Below are positions 18,771 through 29,441 of a stretch of DNA of 31,177 bases, one piece after another. Under the pieces are notes generated by a model. The model was not told the DNA's origin, searched no databases, and saw only the letters and a list, made by a program, of their open reading frames with translations. How positions within the stretch are numbered: position 1 is the stretch's first letter; each line of letters starts with the position of its first letter. Source of the DNA: Stephanodiscus triporus (Eukaryota > Bacillariophyta > Thalassiosirophyceae > Thalassiosirales > Thalassiosiraceae); assembly GCA_036939755.1 (NCBI GenBank), contig JALLAZ010000001.1, forward strand, positions 1 to 31,177, read 5' to 3'. A program made the translations under genes and the position numbers.

Positions 18771-20096
18771 TCAAGCCACCTTTTGCTCACTGAAAAAGCG
18801 GAGTACTATGTGAACATTCATTTTCACCTGTTAATAGTGGAAAATCTCAAGGTTTAGAAGTGACTTTCCAAATAGACTTGCACAGAGTATTTCCTTTGGC
18901 ACTGCACTTACAATCCCAGAAGAAACAGTATTCAATTGAGATCGCGTCTCCCATGCCTTCCCAAATATCATTCTCTCATCCGCCAAGCATGCGGATGTCC
19001 CTAAGAAGAACGAATTTAGTTCTTCGATTATTGATCCGCTTGGTCGCCAGCAGCGGACCTCCAGTTCGTGATATCCTGATGCACACAGAGAAAAAAATGG
19101 GTAGAGTCGTTGCTATTTCCCCGCAACCAGGAATTTTGCGTATGTCAAGACACTGAAGGTCTCACCCGGATTAGTTGGCAAATGAGCGAACCCGTACCCC
19201 GAACATATCGACCGTCCGTACTCGTCGAGCTCGCACAATTGCATTATGATTCGTGGCCATCCTTGCATGCTAGCCGTTGCAAAGTGTACGTCGATTGGAT
19301 GATTCCAAATTTGCGCACCGTCATCTGATGCCGCAGAGTATTGTGTTTGACTTGCTTCATCACCGGCGAGGAGGGACCATGCCTTACCCCACTCCAGATA
19401 CCTACAGAGCACAAGAGGTCCACTTGGTAACGAATGACAAATTGTCATGCAAATGCAGCAAACAAGGGTCGCAGACCAGACTTACCACTTGCATGACACA
19501 AATGTATCTTTGAATCCGACGCCTTCACTTAACTCGCCAAGTATATGAACCTCTGGTATACCATCGGCTGGACTGCGAATCAGATCCTTGAACTTCTCTC
19601 TAATCTTTTCATCCGGCTTCCGAACGAAGCTGGAGTGATGTTTTAGGGGCAATTGGATATTATGCTGAATCTCTCGCTCCGCTATCGTCTTGCTCGTCTC
19701 ATTATCAACAGTAGGCTGTGTCGTGAGCCCCGAATGACGCGATGGCCTGGCATGAAGCCCTTTTGCATTTTGAGGCCCCTCAGCTTTTGGTTGGATATCG
19801 TTTTCATTGGATTCTGGGTTCTCTGCTTTGTCGAGTGGTGAGTTTGACTCGCTCTGCTTCCCATCCTCAACATCTGGTTCTGAATTCGACGCGCCACGTC
19901 GTTGATATCTACGCCTGAGGCTGAAAGTGCGTGCACTCCCCAGCCTGTCGCCATTTCCAATTTCGAGGTTTGCGAAATTGGCGTCAATATTCGATTCATG
20001 ATTCCTCCTTACATAGGATGTTCGCCTCTGGTTTCCCGCAGTCGATGATCCATTCGCCACGTTGATCAGGAACGGCTCCGGATTACTCTCCCTCAT
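18771..20096 (-). CDS. B9D2: B9D2-like B9-domain protein of the ciliary transition zone, 4 exons
   Basis: Exons are 19486-20096, 19166-19401, 18912-19075 and 18771-18827. Introns of 84, 90 and 84 bases all have GT-AG ends and keep phase. The product is 355 aa. The B9 domain fills the last half: IPEVHILGELSEGVGF...CKW, then YLEWGKAWSLLAG, QIWNHPIDVHFATASMQGWPR, YGFAHLPTNPG, YHELEVRCWRPSGS and the final strand VKMNVHIVLRFFSEQKVA. This is closer to B9D2 than to B9D1 or MKS1. B9D2 is a member of the MKS module at the ciliary base. About 180 charged N-terminal residues are extra; family members are about 175 aa. Start is the first ATG; upstream hydrophobic reading relies on a TTG and is probably intron or leader. 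A GTAAGT at 20215 suggests a 5' non-coding exon. Confidence 0.87.
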
Positions 20097-20252
20097 TGGC
20101 GCGAGAAGTAAAAATGACGCAAAAAGAAATTCAACTAAATTTGAAATTTCAGACAACGACTATATCGAAGTAGTAAGCAGTACGCTCTCCCACGACCCGA
20201 TTAGCCTAAACTTACCTGCTCGGATGTCGCAGTCGATGATATCGCCACACTG
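20097..20252. promoter_or_regulatory. Compact divergent 5' region of B9D2-like and GH43-like genes
   Basis: Only 156 bases separate the two divergent start codons. The putative donor GTAAGT of a B9D2-like leader exon (20215, minus) lies inside, so the leader would overlap the upstream end of the secreted-protein gene. A shared promoter is inferred from the spacing. Confidence 0.5.
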
Positions 20253-23200
20253 ATGAAGTGGCACTGGTCAGCCCTATTGCTGCTTGGGGCCAGACACATC
20301 CCAAGTTCGTCTTCATCATCAACCGTAGTCACGACAACACCGCCCTACTTCGATGAGTGGTGCGAGGAATGGTGCTCTTCATGGGAAGAGTGTAACGAAT
20401 TCTTCGGTAGCAATTACGTCGACCTTCGTCTGCGAGTGAGGTTCAATATTGACGATGGACCAGGAAAGTACCTCATACACGACAAGAATTTTGGAAACAC
20501 CATATCTCGTCAGAGCTTCGAAACGCAGTTTATTTTGGATGTTTCATCTTCACTCGAAACCAGTCCGTGTCGCTTACACATCACCAGCGTACTTCCAGAA
20601 GGGAGTGAAAAATATTGGGACATCGATAGTGTTTCCATAACGTTTCGTCTCTTCCCAGCAGATTCAACGTTGGTTTCGGCTCTAACAAAACTGATACAAG
20701 AGCCCAATTCCACCTTGTACGATGGCCATGTCACCCGTGCCACGGACGCACTCTATGGATTGACAGCCCTGCCCTGGGATCATTCATTGAAACTTTTCTA
20801 TTCAATATCAATAATAGGCGGCGGCGATGTCGTCGACTCAAACCATGGAAGATATCTGAACCATGGAAGCCTTCGCTCGTGTATCAATTCCAACAGCATT
20901 TATTGTATGTTTGAGACTTACGTCATAGACGATATGGAAAGGACTCTTGCCTTAAAACCAGGGCAATTCATCGTGCTTTTTGTGAAAGATTCTGATAGGC
21001 ATTCCGTAATTGTGTCGTTTCGGCTAGTGCCAGAGGTGTCGATGAATAGCAGTGGGCAAGACGTCGTGTGGGTACAGTCCAAAGTATCAGAGCTCGCAAG
21101 GCAAATGTCAGATTCCCAATCACACCTCTATTCTGGAAACGTGACCTTCAAAATAGATCCAGCATGGGGCGTATCCGGCCTCTTTAAAAGGTCACGTGAT
21201 TTTAGCAGCAAATATCTTTCACGTCCAGCTACAGCAACATCAAGCGATGCATATGAGAGGTGTAAAGCAACCCACAGGTGTCCTCGGGCCTCGAGCCGAT
21301 ATAACCAATCGTCGGCTTTATCGTCTCATACATTCCAAGCGTATCAACACGGAGAGCATGTTGAAGTCCCACTGTTTTTGGACTTCGAGGATTGGAGACG
21401 AGGTATTCGTGGTTGGGGACAGAGCTGTAGAGATGATGACACGGACCTTTGCTTGCCGTGGAGTGCAGTAGGTGAAGCGCATCGTAAGCCTTCAGGCGCG
21501 CATTGGTCACCATTCGACTTCGATGCGCTAGGTCCATCTGTTCCAACTTTTGGAAAATCATCTAACAATGGTATTGTTCTCAACAAAAAGATGAACGATT
21601 TGAGCATCAAGGATCAAATGCATATGATCGAGGATTTTGAGTCATTTGTAGTGTGGATGGATCGAGAGTTCCAACACGGCGTTACGGATGATGTGATGCT
21701 TAGATCTCGAAAGGAGATACGCGATAACATCTTCAACTACACTGCCACTATTGCAGCCGCAAAGGGAGTCCTAGGTGCCCTTGTTCAAAGTCAGTGCTCC
21801 AATGTCGAATGTAACTTGCTCTTTAATACAAGCGATGCCAGTTTGAGTGGTGCAGTGAATGCAACAGGCGTCATCGCCGCAACGCCCGATGGCACTGAGG
21901 TTGCTCTTTGGGCGTTTGACTCCATTGATATTGATGAGTACGTTAATATTACTCTCACTGGACAGAGGGCAATGGCTCTTCTGTCACGATCTTCGTTGCG
22001 AATAAATACTACTTTCCATGTCCCACCTGGCACGCTTGGTGGGTTTCCTGGAGGAATATCAGTGGCCCGTCGTCATCACGAACGCCTCGTAAGCGTCTGC
22101 GACGAAAATGTCATCTCGAGACAGTTTCTGGACGTTTGTAAAGAAAACTCAGCGTGCTGCCCGGGTGATGTTCCCATCAGTGAGCTTGCCAAAGAGATCA
22201 AGAGCAACAACGTCAATGGGCCCGGATCTCCATCGACCAGAGTGTACTTAATTACGATTCAAACGAGCGCTCCGATTGTAAATGAGATACAATCTGTCAC
22301 AACAAGCGCAGATCGAGGCCAAACTCTCAGTGGTGGTTTTTGCCTTCATTACAATGGTTATAGTACCCCATTTCTTAAACACGACATAACAGCTGGCAAC
22401 CTCAAAACCTTTATGGAGGACTCCCTCAACCCGTCGACTCAACTGGGTAGATTCGATCGCACACACTCTGCTTCAGGGATCGGTGTAGTTGCTGTTTCTC
22501 GGGAGTCGTTCGGTAGCAGTGGCGGGTATCGATGGAGCATCACTTTCGCCAGCGCGGTGGGCAATATTGGCCAAGATTCTAGCAGCCTTACCACTACAAA
22601 TTACTTGGTATCCAAAGGAGCGAGGATCGAAATCGAGACAGTGCGACACGGTAACAGTATTGGAGGAAAATTTTCTCTTCAATTTCTTGACAGTGAAACG
22701 CGTTTAATAAGACACGATGTATCGGCTTCGGAGCTTGGATATATTCTTCTACAAGACATCCCATCGCTGTCAACAGCTCAAGTTTTACGGAGTGCTCCAA
22801 CGGGCAACTGTAATGATGGACAATGTGACAATGGTGCGGATCGATCTGGCGGCTATACCTGGACCCTTACGTTGACAACATCAGTAGGAAATATCTCTCC
22901 ATTTTCACCAACATCAAGGCAGTTCGACGAGGAAGGTGAAGTTGCAAATATGACATCATTGAATTTCTTGACAGGTCGGGCAACGATTCAGATCGAGATG
23001 GGACACTCGAAAAGCAACAATGTTGAAATGAGAAGCATCGTAGGAATGAAACCGTTCTCTATTGCGCTAGGAGGCGGAGGAGCCGGTTATGCTGGGATTG
23101 GCGGTGGTGGATTTGAAGCTTTGCCATCAGGAAATGCCTACGGCGATAACAGGTTATCGAACTTGTGGGCGGGTAGTGGGGGTGGCGTAGGCGTGAAGCA

Positions 23201-25859
23201 ACCATTTCAATTAGGTATATTCAACCAGCCCCGTTTCCGTGGAGGGAGTGGCGGGGGAGCGATTGAAATAGTCGCTGCCAATGATATTGTGCTGGGCTCC
23301 AATGCTGTCATATCTTGTAATGGAGAGTCTGGATCAGATGGCTACTTGTCGGCTGGTGGTGGTGGTTCAGGAGGGGCGATACTCCTCGCTGCTGGGGGCG
23401 TTGTTCAAGTCGACGGTAACCTAACCGTGACCGGAGGTGCCGGCGGCCGCAAGAAAGCAAACTTGCCAAATAAAGTAGTATCATTTGGTGGTCACGGTGG
23501 AGGCGGTTCTGGTGGAAGAGTGGCCTTGTTCGGCCGATCCGTGATGCTACGCAAAGCATCAAATGTACATCTAAATGGTGGCGATTGCAGTGTGGCCGAA
23601 AATACTGCGCAGAATTGTACAGGCGCGGAAGGCAGCCTTTTTGTAGAATCTTCACTAGATACAAGGCTGACAATTGACACTACAATCGGGGCTGCTGGGA
23701 CAAGGAGTTCATTGTATTTAAGTCCAAGAACCGTGCGCCCTCCTCTCAACCCACCGAAGCTACTATCGTCAAGAAAAAGCGCACCAGAGTATGACCTGGG
23801 ATCATCGGTGCGGCCAAGTCGAGTAACCTTCTATTTCCGCGTAGAATCATCTAAGTTGGGATGGGATGCCACCTTCGAACTGAGAGAATCGAGATGGTCT
23901 TACTTATCGACCAAATCCAATCTCGAGTATACCTCTGTACTAGGCATCGTCATTGGACATGAATTACGGCACGGGGTGAATTATTTTGGAATACCATTCG
24001 ACGATGGGCACATCAAAAATTTAGATATAATCAAGCCATCTATCCAGCGAAATACCTGGACCAAGGTGGACATTCGAATCGATTGGAACGAACGTACCCA
24101 TGACGTGTACGTTGACGATATTCGTGTAGTACAAGAGTATCCATTTCGTGGAGAAGGCTTTCGAGCACTATCGTTGGGTAACTATTATGAAGGAGGCAAA
24201 GTCTGGTTTGATGAAATTTATGTCGGGGAAGATACGACGATGGGTTTTGTATGCCCTGTAATATCGCCAGAAGGCGAATTGCACATTGATCGACCGCTAG
24301 AAAGAGGATGGAATATGGAAGAGGTTGGAGAGACTACCTCCCTACGGCCAATGCAACGTCATGAATCTCATATTTCCCGACGGGAAATTTATCAGAGATC
24401 TGATAAGTTTGTTGTCCCTTTTGATGGTCAAGGGGAGAATGACTTCACTTCTGACGTGAAATTCCGATCTGAGGATGGTGATAGAATACACAAGAAAGGG
24501 CAATTTCTTGCTGGATCTCTACTTCGCCTGCCAAGAGACACGTCGTCGAGCAAAAATAGGAACAGTGACGGCTCTTACGGTATGCATCCAGACACCTTTG
24601 TTTGGTACGGAGAGCACGACCATGTTGCTGACCCAAGGAAGGTTTTAGGCGCTGTGATGGCGTGCTCTACTCAAGACTTTGTACGTGGCGTGAGAAGTGC
24701 ACTATTTCAGCCGCATTTCTCTCGACTTTTCTCATCTTCTGTTTGACTGCATGCGCGCTTTCACGTCTCTTTCTCACATCGTTTTGTGCACAAGATTACA
24801 TGGAAATACGAAGGAGCAGCGCTTCACTTCTTCAATCTAACGGACATGGTAAATGGTTCAAGTGGGCCACTTCGTGCGGAAAAAACGAAGGTTCTCTACA
24901 ACAACTCCACTAAAAAATATGTCATGTGGATGGTGATTGATAATGCTTTACATGAGTTGGGAATGGCAGGAGTTGCTGTGAGCGATTACCACAATGGGCC
25001 TTTCGAATTTGTGCGTTCGTTCTACCCAGACGGCAACCAAACTCGTGACCAAACAGTGTTTCAAACTGGCGATGGCGCTGCATTCTTGATCAGAACTTAC
25101 TATCACACTGTTGAGTATGTTCTTCCAAAGGCTGTCATGCAGCCCACCTGGGAGAGTGTGAAGAATGCCGACGGGAGCACGAACTTTGCGCTCAGCTTTC
25201 ACCGGGCACACTATGAGCCGGGGTATGACGACTACCATGATATATATGTACAACGATGGAGAACAGAAGACCAGCCGTGGAAGGTGATATGTATCAACCG
25301 CTTAACCCTACAAGAGAGAGAAGTGCCATACGGAAAGGAGTATCTCAACTTTGACGGTGAAGTATGCCAGGACCCATTCGAGTATAAAAAGGTGATTGGC
25401 CAAGGTCACCCAATGTACGAGAATAGCAAAAATGGATTCCAAAGTAGATTTTTGAACCCAAACGATCCCGCGAACAACGCATGGATACCTAATTCTGTCC
25501 CTGGCGTGAAAGAGGAAATTTGGAAAGAACATTACGAAGAAGGTAATTGTGGCAAGAACCGTAAATTCAATGATGACATGCAACACTTCGACCCGAACCT
25601 TCCCTTTCGCAAAATGCCGGACCGACGCGAGTGTTCCAATATTGTGGACAATCCAACTCATCCAACTCTACCTGATAAGCGAATAGGACCTCAAGAGATA
25701 GTGGAGCGCCGAAGAGCAAAGTATGTGGCAGTGAGTCGTCTTACCGATGACTATCTTGATACATTCGTGGTCATCAAGACACTTGAAGGAGAATTGGAGG
25801 GTGCTGACCTCCTTTCGCTTGTTCAGGAATGGGTACCATTTTTCAATGGACTTGACTAG
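20253..25859 (+). CDS. Very large secreted multidomain protein ending in GH43-like propeller (2 exons)
   Basis: Exon 1 is 20253-24680 and exon 2 is 24795-25859; the intron of 114 bases (GTACGT...CACAAG) joins QDF to ITWKYEG, giving 1830 aa. A signal peptide (MKWHWSALLLLGAR) opens the protein. Residues 50-340 hold two related beta-rich segments. At about 690-900 two repeats occur of the type G-G-x-F-x-L...R/K-H-D...G-G-Y-x-W-x-x-T. A glycine-rich stretch spans about 930-1110. A lectin/LamG-like part spans about 1175-1330 (DVYVDDIRVVQEY...VWFDEIYVG). Residues from about 1400 resemble a GH43-type five-bladed propeller: TFVWYGEHDH, TWKYEGAALHF, KVLYNNSTKKYVMWM and GVAVSDYHNGPF. It is likely an extracellular carbohydrate-binding or -cleaving surface protein; activity is unproven. 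Confidence 0.83.
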
Positions 25860-26155
25860 AGCAAAGTTTTCCGTAGACGGCATGACAACCGCGCAAATGC
25901 ACACCAATGATCTTCACTTGAGTCTTCAAAACTGTGGCTCTGTCACAAAGTTGGGATTAAGAGCTTCATCGACAATATCAGAAGCGATCCAATGACTATG
26001 GCAATAACTTAGTCTTTGTCAAATATGTTGATTAACTCATTCATCATTCAACCACTCTTTACCACAACATATTAGGCTGGGGCACAAGAGATGATCTCGG
26101 CAATACCAGGGTAAAGACAACGCCCACTAAAACAGTCAAAACACTATGTTAACTA
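25860..26155. other. 3' region of the secreted-protein gene, no feature seen
   Basis: About 300 bases between the stop codon and the second MITE. Short frames here do not continue the upstream protein and I recognise nothing in them. Confidence 0.45.
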
Positions 26156-26577
26156 CTGTACATTTGACCTCAATCGGCAACCCCTTAATTGAGGGCGCTT
26201 ATTTCTCAGCTTTTATGAGGGCCACTACCAAACTGAATAGTTTATACAACCCCCTATTGAGTGAGGGGTTGTATAAACTATCACCGTTGTCAACCCCATG
26301 GGCAGGGGCCGAGAAATAAGCTCCCTCAATTCGTGTGTTGGGTTTTGAGAGAGATGTGATAATTTAAATTTTTAAATTTTCTACTAACAAATATGAATGA
26401 AAGTGAGTAAAATACACCAACCTTCTACCAATCATATCTCAGTCAGTTTACGTCCCCAAACCATGCCCCAAGTGAGACGTCCTATTTTTTTAACCTGCCC
26501 TACAATATCTAAGTGGGTGTGAGGTCGGAATTTGTGATATTTAGAAATCATGTTGCCAATTGAGGTCAAACGTACAG
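26156..26577 (-). mobile_element. MITE copy 2, inverted relative to copy 1
   Basis: The 422-base element is flanked by TA (26154-26155 and 26578-26579). It is the reverse complement of 14766-15195 with few base changes and a small deletion near its right end, so both copies moved recently. Each terminal repeat carries about one change from copy 1. The nested hairpin lies in the left half here. It has no open frame. Confidence 0.9.
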
Positions 26578-26748
26578 TAGGTTTACGTCCACCGGTATCT
26601 ACCTAGTAGCTGCACACGAAAAACAACATTTCTCCCTGATTTTGGGGATAAGCTCTTCGCTTCAATAAAGAGACATTGAAGCTTGGGCGGCTCAAGTCCT
26701 TGTCACGCATGGGGAGCTTTTGGCTCAATGGGAAATCCTAACTCAACC

Positions 26749-27655
26749 ATGGTGTACCTGTCATTGCTCGCGTCAATACTGGGAGCAGCCATCAGTGCTT
26801 CAAAATGTACAGCCTTTCATTCACCCTCCCAGCACAGTCTGATGAAGGCTGGATGTAGACCCATAATTTGCACGAAAAAAAATAATCAAGGCGTGGCGTT
26901 GGCGGAGAATAGGGAGGGCAACATCGATATCGACTCTTTCCTGTCGTCTCTCCCCTCGCTCGATGACGTGAAGAAAAACATTCTAGAGGTGAGATCTTGA
27001 CGTGCGGGGAGAACAAACGTCGAATATCATCGCTAACACGGACATATCTTGCAAATGTTACTGTGTCGAAGGGGAAAGCTGGCGAGCGCGGCGAGCAGTA
27101 TGTCATCGCTCAATTTAGTCTATTCTTATTCATAACCATTGGCGGTTTGCCGATTGTCGGAGATGCGTTATTTTCCGTCCTCGGCCCAACGCTGATCTGT
27201 CGGGGCTATTTTTGGTGTACCGATCCGCCATCGATCTCGACAATAACTTGTCTCCGTGGCCCTTGCCGACTCAATCCGGAAGGGCTTACCTCGTTGAAGG
27301 TGGCATTTATTCTTACCTTTGCCATCCCATGTATTCTGGCTCCCTACTGGGGTGGCTGGATTAGGCTTGATCACAGATTGTGTCACGAGATTGTTTCTAA
27401 CGGTCCTGCTGTATTTTGTGTTGGATGCTAAGAGTGACTACGAAGAAACGAAACTTATTGAGAAATTTGGATCCGATTATGAAGAGTACAAGATGAGAGT
27501 ACAGGGGAAGTTCTGCCCACCAAATATTATTAGCATAGTGAAATCGAACTCGCGAACATGATTGGAAACAATTGTGTAAAAGCGTCTGACGCTGATCCCA
27601 TGGTGGTTTTTCCCTGGAAATGTGCAGCATTTACAATGTATCGTATCTGTTTCCT
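26749..27655 (+). pseudogene. Plastid-targeted ICMT-like methyltransferase, frameshifted copy 1
   Basis: Exon 1 (26749-26988) begins MVYLSLLASILGAAISASKCTAFHSP, a signal peptide ending in a C-T-A-F step like the diatom plastid ASAF motif. After an intron (26989-27071), exon 2 encodes GKAGERGEQYVIAQF and a membrane helix. The frame then shifts near 27197, giving IDLDNNLSPWPLPTQSGR and YLCHPMYSGSLLG, and shifts again near 27351, giving VTRLFLTVLLYFVLDAKSDYEE...FGSDYEEYKMRV. This order is that of the isoprenylcysteine/phospholipid methyltransferase membrane family. Each shift fits loss of one base, and the usual arginine before HPMYSG is cysteine. The match to copy 2 runs on to about 27655, past the stop. 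It is a decayed gene unless the indels are assembly errors. Confidence 0.75.
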
Positions 27656-27675
27656 GCGTGAGTGGCTCCTTAATC

Positions 27676-27840
27676 CATTTTACGGTAGACATCCAACCTG
27701 GATTGGGTCTCATGCTCTTGGTGCAGGTTTGGGCTCCTCGCCTCCAAGCTGCATCGTCTACATGCCTTGAGGCCAAAACTCAAATCGTTGGCCTTACCAA
27801 GCTCTTGTGTGAAACCCCAGCTCTGCTCTCCGATACCAAT
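27676..27840 (+). pseudogene. Exportin-2 (CSE1/CAS) gene fragment
   Basis: An open stretch reads DIQPGLGLMLLVQVWAPRLQ followed by EAKTQIVGLTKLLCETPALL. This strongly resembles the C-terminal repeat region of exportin-2 (CSE1/CAS), the factor that returns importin-alpha to the cytoplasm. Only about 50 of roughly 960 residues are present, with no neighbouring exons of the family and a loss of match after 27840. It begins just after the end of the methyltransferase duplication unit (about 27655), so it is probably a translocated fragment. The identification rests on memory of the family, not on a search. Confidence 0.6.
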
Positions 27841-27990
27841 ATCCTTGCTCCTTGCCCTATCGCTCTCCATTGCGACAGCACCACCTCGAACATGGGTACC
27901 TACCTAGTCATAGAGGTACTGACAAAATGGGAGCCCGCACATCAGATCATTTAAAACCTTGAGGAATGTTCCAGGCACGCGAACTCGGAC

Positions 27991-28866
27991 CTAGTTGTGC
28001 TGCATGACTGCTGCCTGGGGAGGAACATTTCGGCGAAGTGTCATTGGGTATCCAGTAGCCGTCATTAATTTGAGCTTCCCAGGTTCCTCACTGACAACAA
28101 AAGTTCCAACGTTGTCAACAAAAAGTCTTCGAAAAGTGAAAATTGACAAAGAATACAAATGCAACTATTAACCCATGCATCAGTGGAGATGAAATCTAAA
28201 ACCATCAAATACTTACCTTCCATCAGCAGAACGGAGGAAAATGAGCTTGCTGCATTGTCCCTCATTCACTGCATCCACTGTAGTCTTCGTGGTTCCTTGC
28301 ACTTGGGCCGAGGTGAACAAGCCAGTAGAAACCGATCCTGCAGTCTTGGAGATTTGTGTTTCACGGTGCATTCCTCCAGAAAGAAAGATGGTTTCATCGT
28401 CAAAGTGTGCCGTCTTGTACTCGATGTAGAACTTTTTATTGTGACCCTTGACAGCCATAGGAGGAAGCGGCTGAATATCCCACTGGCCTTCCCACCTCGC
28501 GAGAATCTCCTTCTTCTCCTCTTCACTGATTGGCTTGCATCCTTCTGGCACACCAGCAACATGTGGAATCACTTTTTAGCATGAAGAAGAAGAGAGAGTG
28601 TGGGTCGTACAGCCTGAGAAAGGTTAGCATTATCATGATGCGTCTGATGTGACCGACATACTTACTGCCAATCGCGTCGAAGCATGGCGCCCAGAAGCAG
28701 TCCCAGCAGGGTCCGCAAACCTTATCCTCGTCGGAAACGATGATGGGTTGCATTTTCCCATCAGATTTCACAATCTGCGGCTGCCCATTGTTGAAATACG
28801 TATGGTAGTCTTCATAATTTTGGACTTCTCGTTTATTGCCTTCTCTTTCGATTTGCCACGTAGGAA
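27991..28866 (-). CDS. Unrecognised three-exon gene, 5' end uncertain
   Basis: Exons are about 28666-28866, 28217-28571 and 27991-28090. Introns 28572-28665 (94 bases) and 28091-28216 (126 bases) both begin GTAAGT and keep frame. About 218 residues can be read. The first exon holds a cysteine-rich piece (CGPCWDCFWAPCFDAIG), the second VPEGCKPISEEEKKEILARWEG, KFYIEYKTAHFDDETIFLSGGM and GTTKTTVDAVNEGQCSKLIFLRS, the third ends MTLRRNVPPQAAVMQHN. I do not recognise the family. No ATG opens the first exon near its left limit; an acceptor-like CTAG at 28867 suggests another exon upstream, perhaps lost to the nearby duplication. The first in-frame ATG is at 28753. Confidence 0.6.
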
Positions 28867-28953
28867 CTAGTACATGATCGATCAAAACGGGGGATGATGA
28901 CTGATGACGCTTTGTAGGTGTGTATGGTATCTAGCCGATAGTGCGAACTACCG

Positions 28954-29395
28954 ATTTTTGGTCTCTACCGATCCGCCGTCGATCTCGACAATAACTTGTC
29001 GCCGTGGCCCTTGCCGACTCAATCCGGAAGGGGTTCCCTCGTTGACGGAGGCATTTATTCGTACCTTCGCCATCCCATGTATTCTGGCTCCCTACTGGGG
29101 ATGGCTTGATCACAGATTCTGTCACGAGATTGTTTCTAACGGTCCTGCTGTATTTTGTGTTGGATGCTAAGAGTGACTACGAAGAAACGAAACTTATTGA
29201 GAAATTTGGATCCGATTATGAAGAGTACAAGATGAGAGTACAGGGGAAGTTCTGCCCGCCAAATATTATTAGCATAGTGAAATCGAACTCGCGATAAAAG
29301 CGTGGCAATTGAAAAAGCTTCGTTACTGACGCTGATCCCATGGTGTTTTTTCCCTGGAAATGTGCAGCATTTACGATGTATCGTATCTGTTTCCT
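28954..29395 (+). pseudogene. ICMT-like methyltransferase, partial copy 2
   Basis: This is a close direct repeat of 27207-27655, covering the C-terminal half of the methyltransferase and its 3' flank. It lacks the plastid presequence exon and first helix. It keeps the family arginine (YLRHPMYSG), missing in copy 1, and the base lost near 27351. However, it has a 10-base deletion between GGCT repeats near 29104, which ends the frame at TGA. The remaining C-terminal frame (VTRLFLTVLLYFVLDAKSDYEE...) is intact to a stop at about 29297. Each copy is broken at a different base, so they decayed separately after duplication. Confidence 0.8.
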
Positions 29396-29441
29396 TAAAA
29401 TAACACGAATAAATACTATTTGATCAAGGACATAAGACCAA

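Noticed and set aside
20097..20156. Hydrophobic N-terminal extension looking like a signal peptide on the B9D2-like protein
   Set aside because: It opens with TTG, not ATG, and the hydrophobic residues come from a T-rich stretch that looks like an intron end or leader. The first ATG is at 20096.
25860..25995. Possible extra exon of the GH43-like gene
   Set aside because: No convincing donor or acceptor joins it, and the stop at 25859 follows a natural C-terminus.
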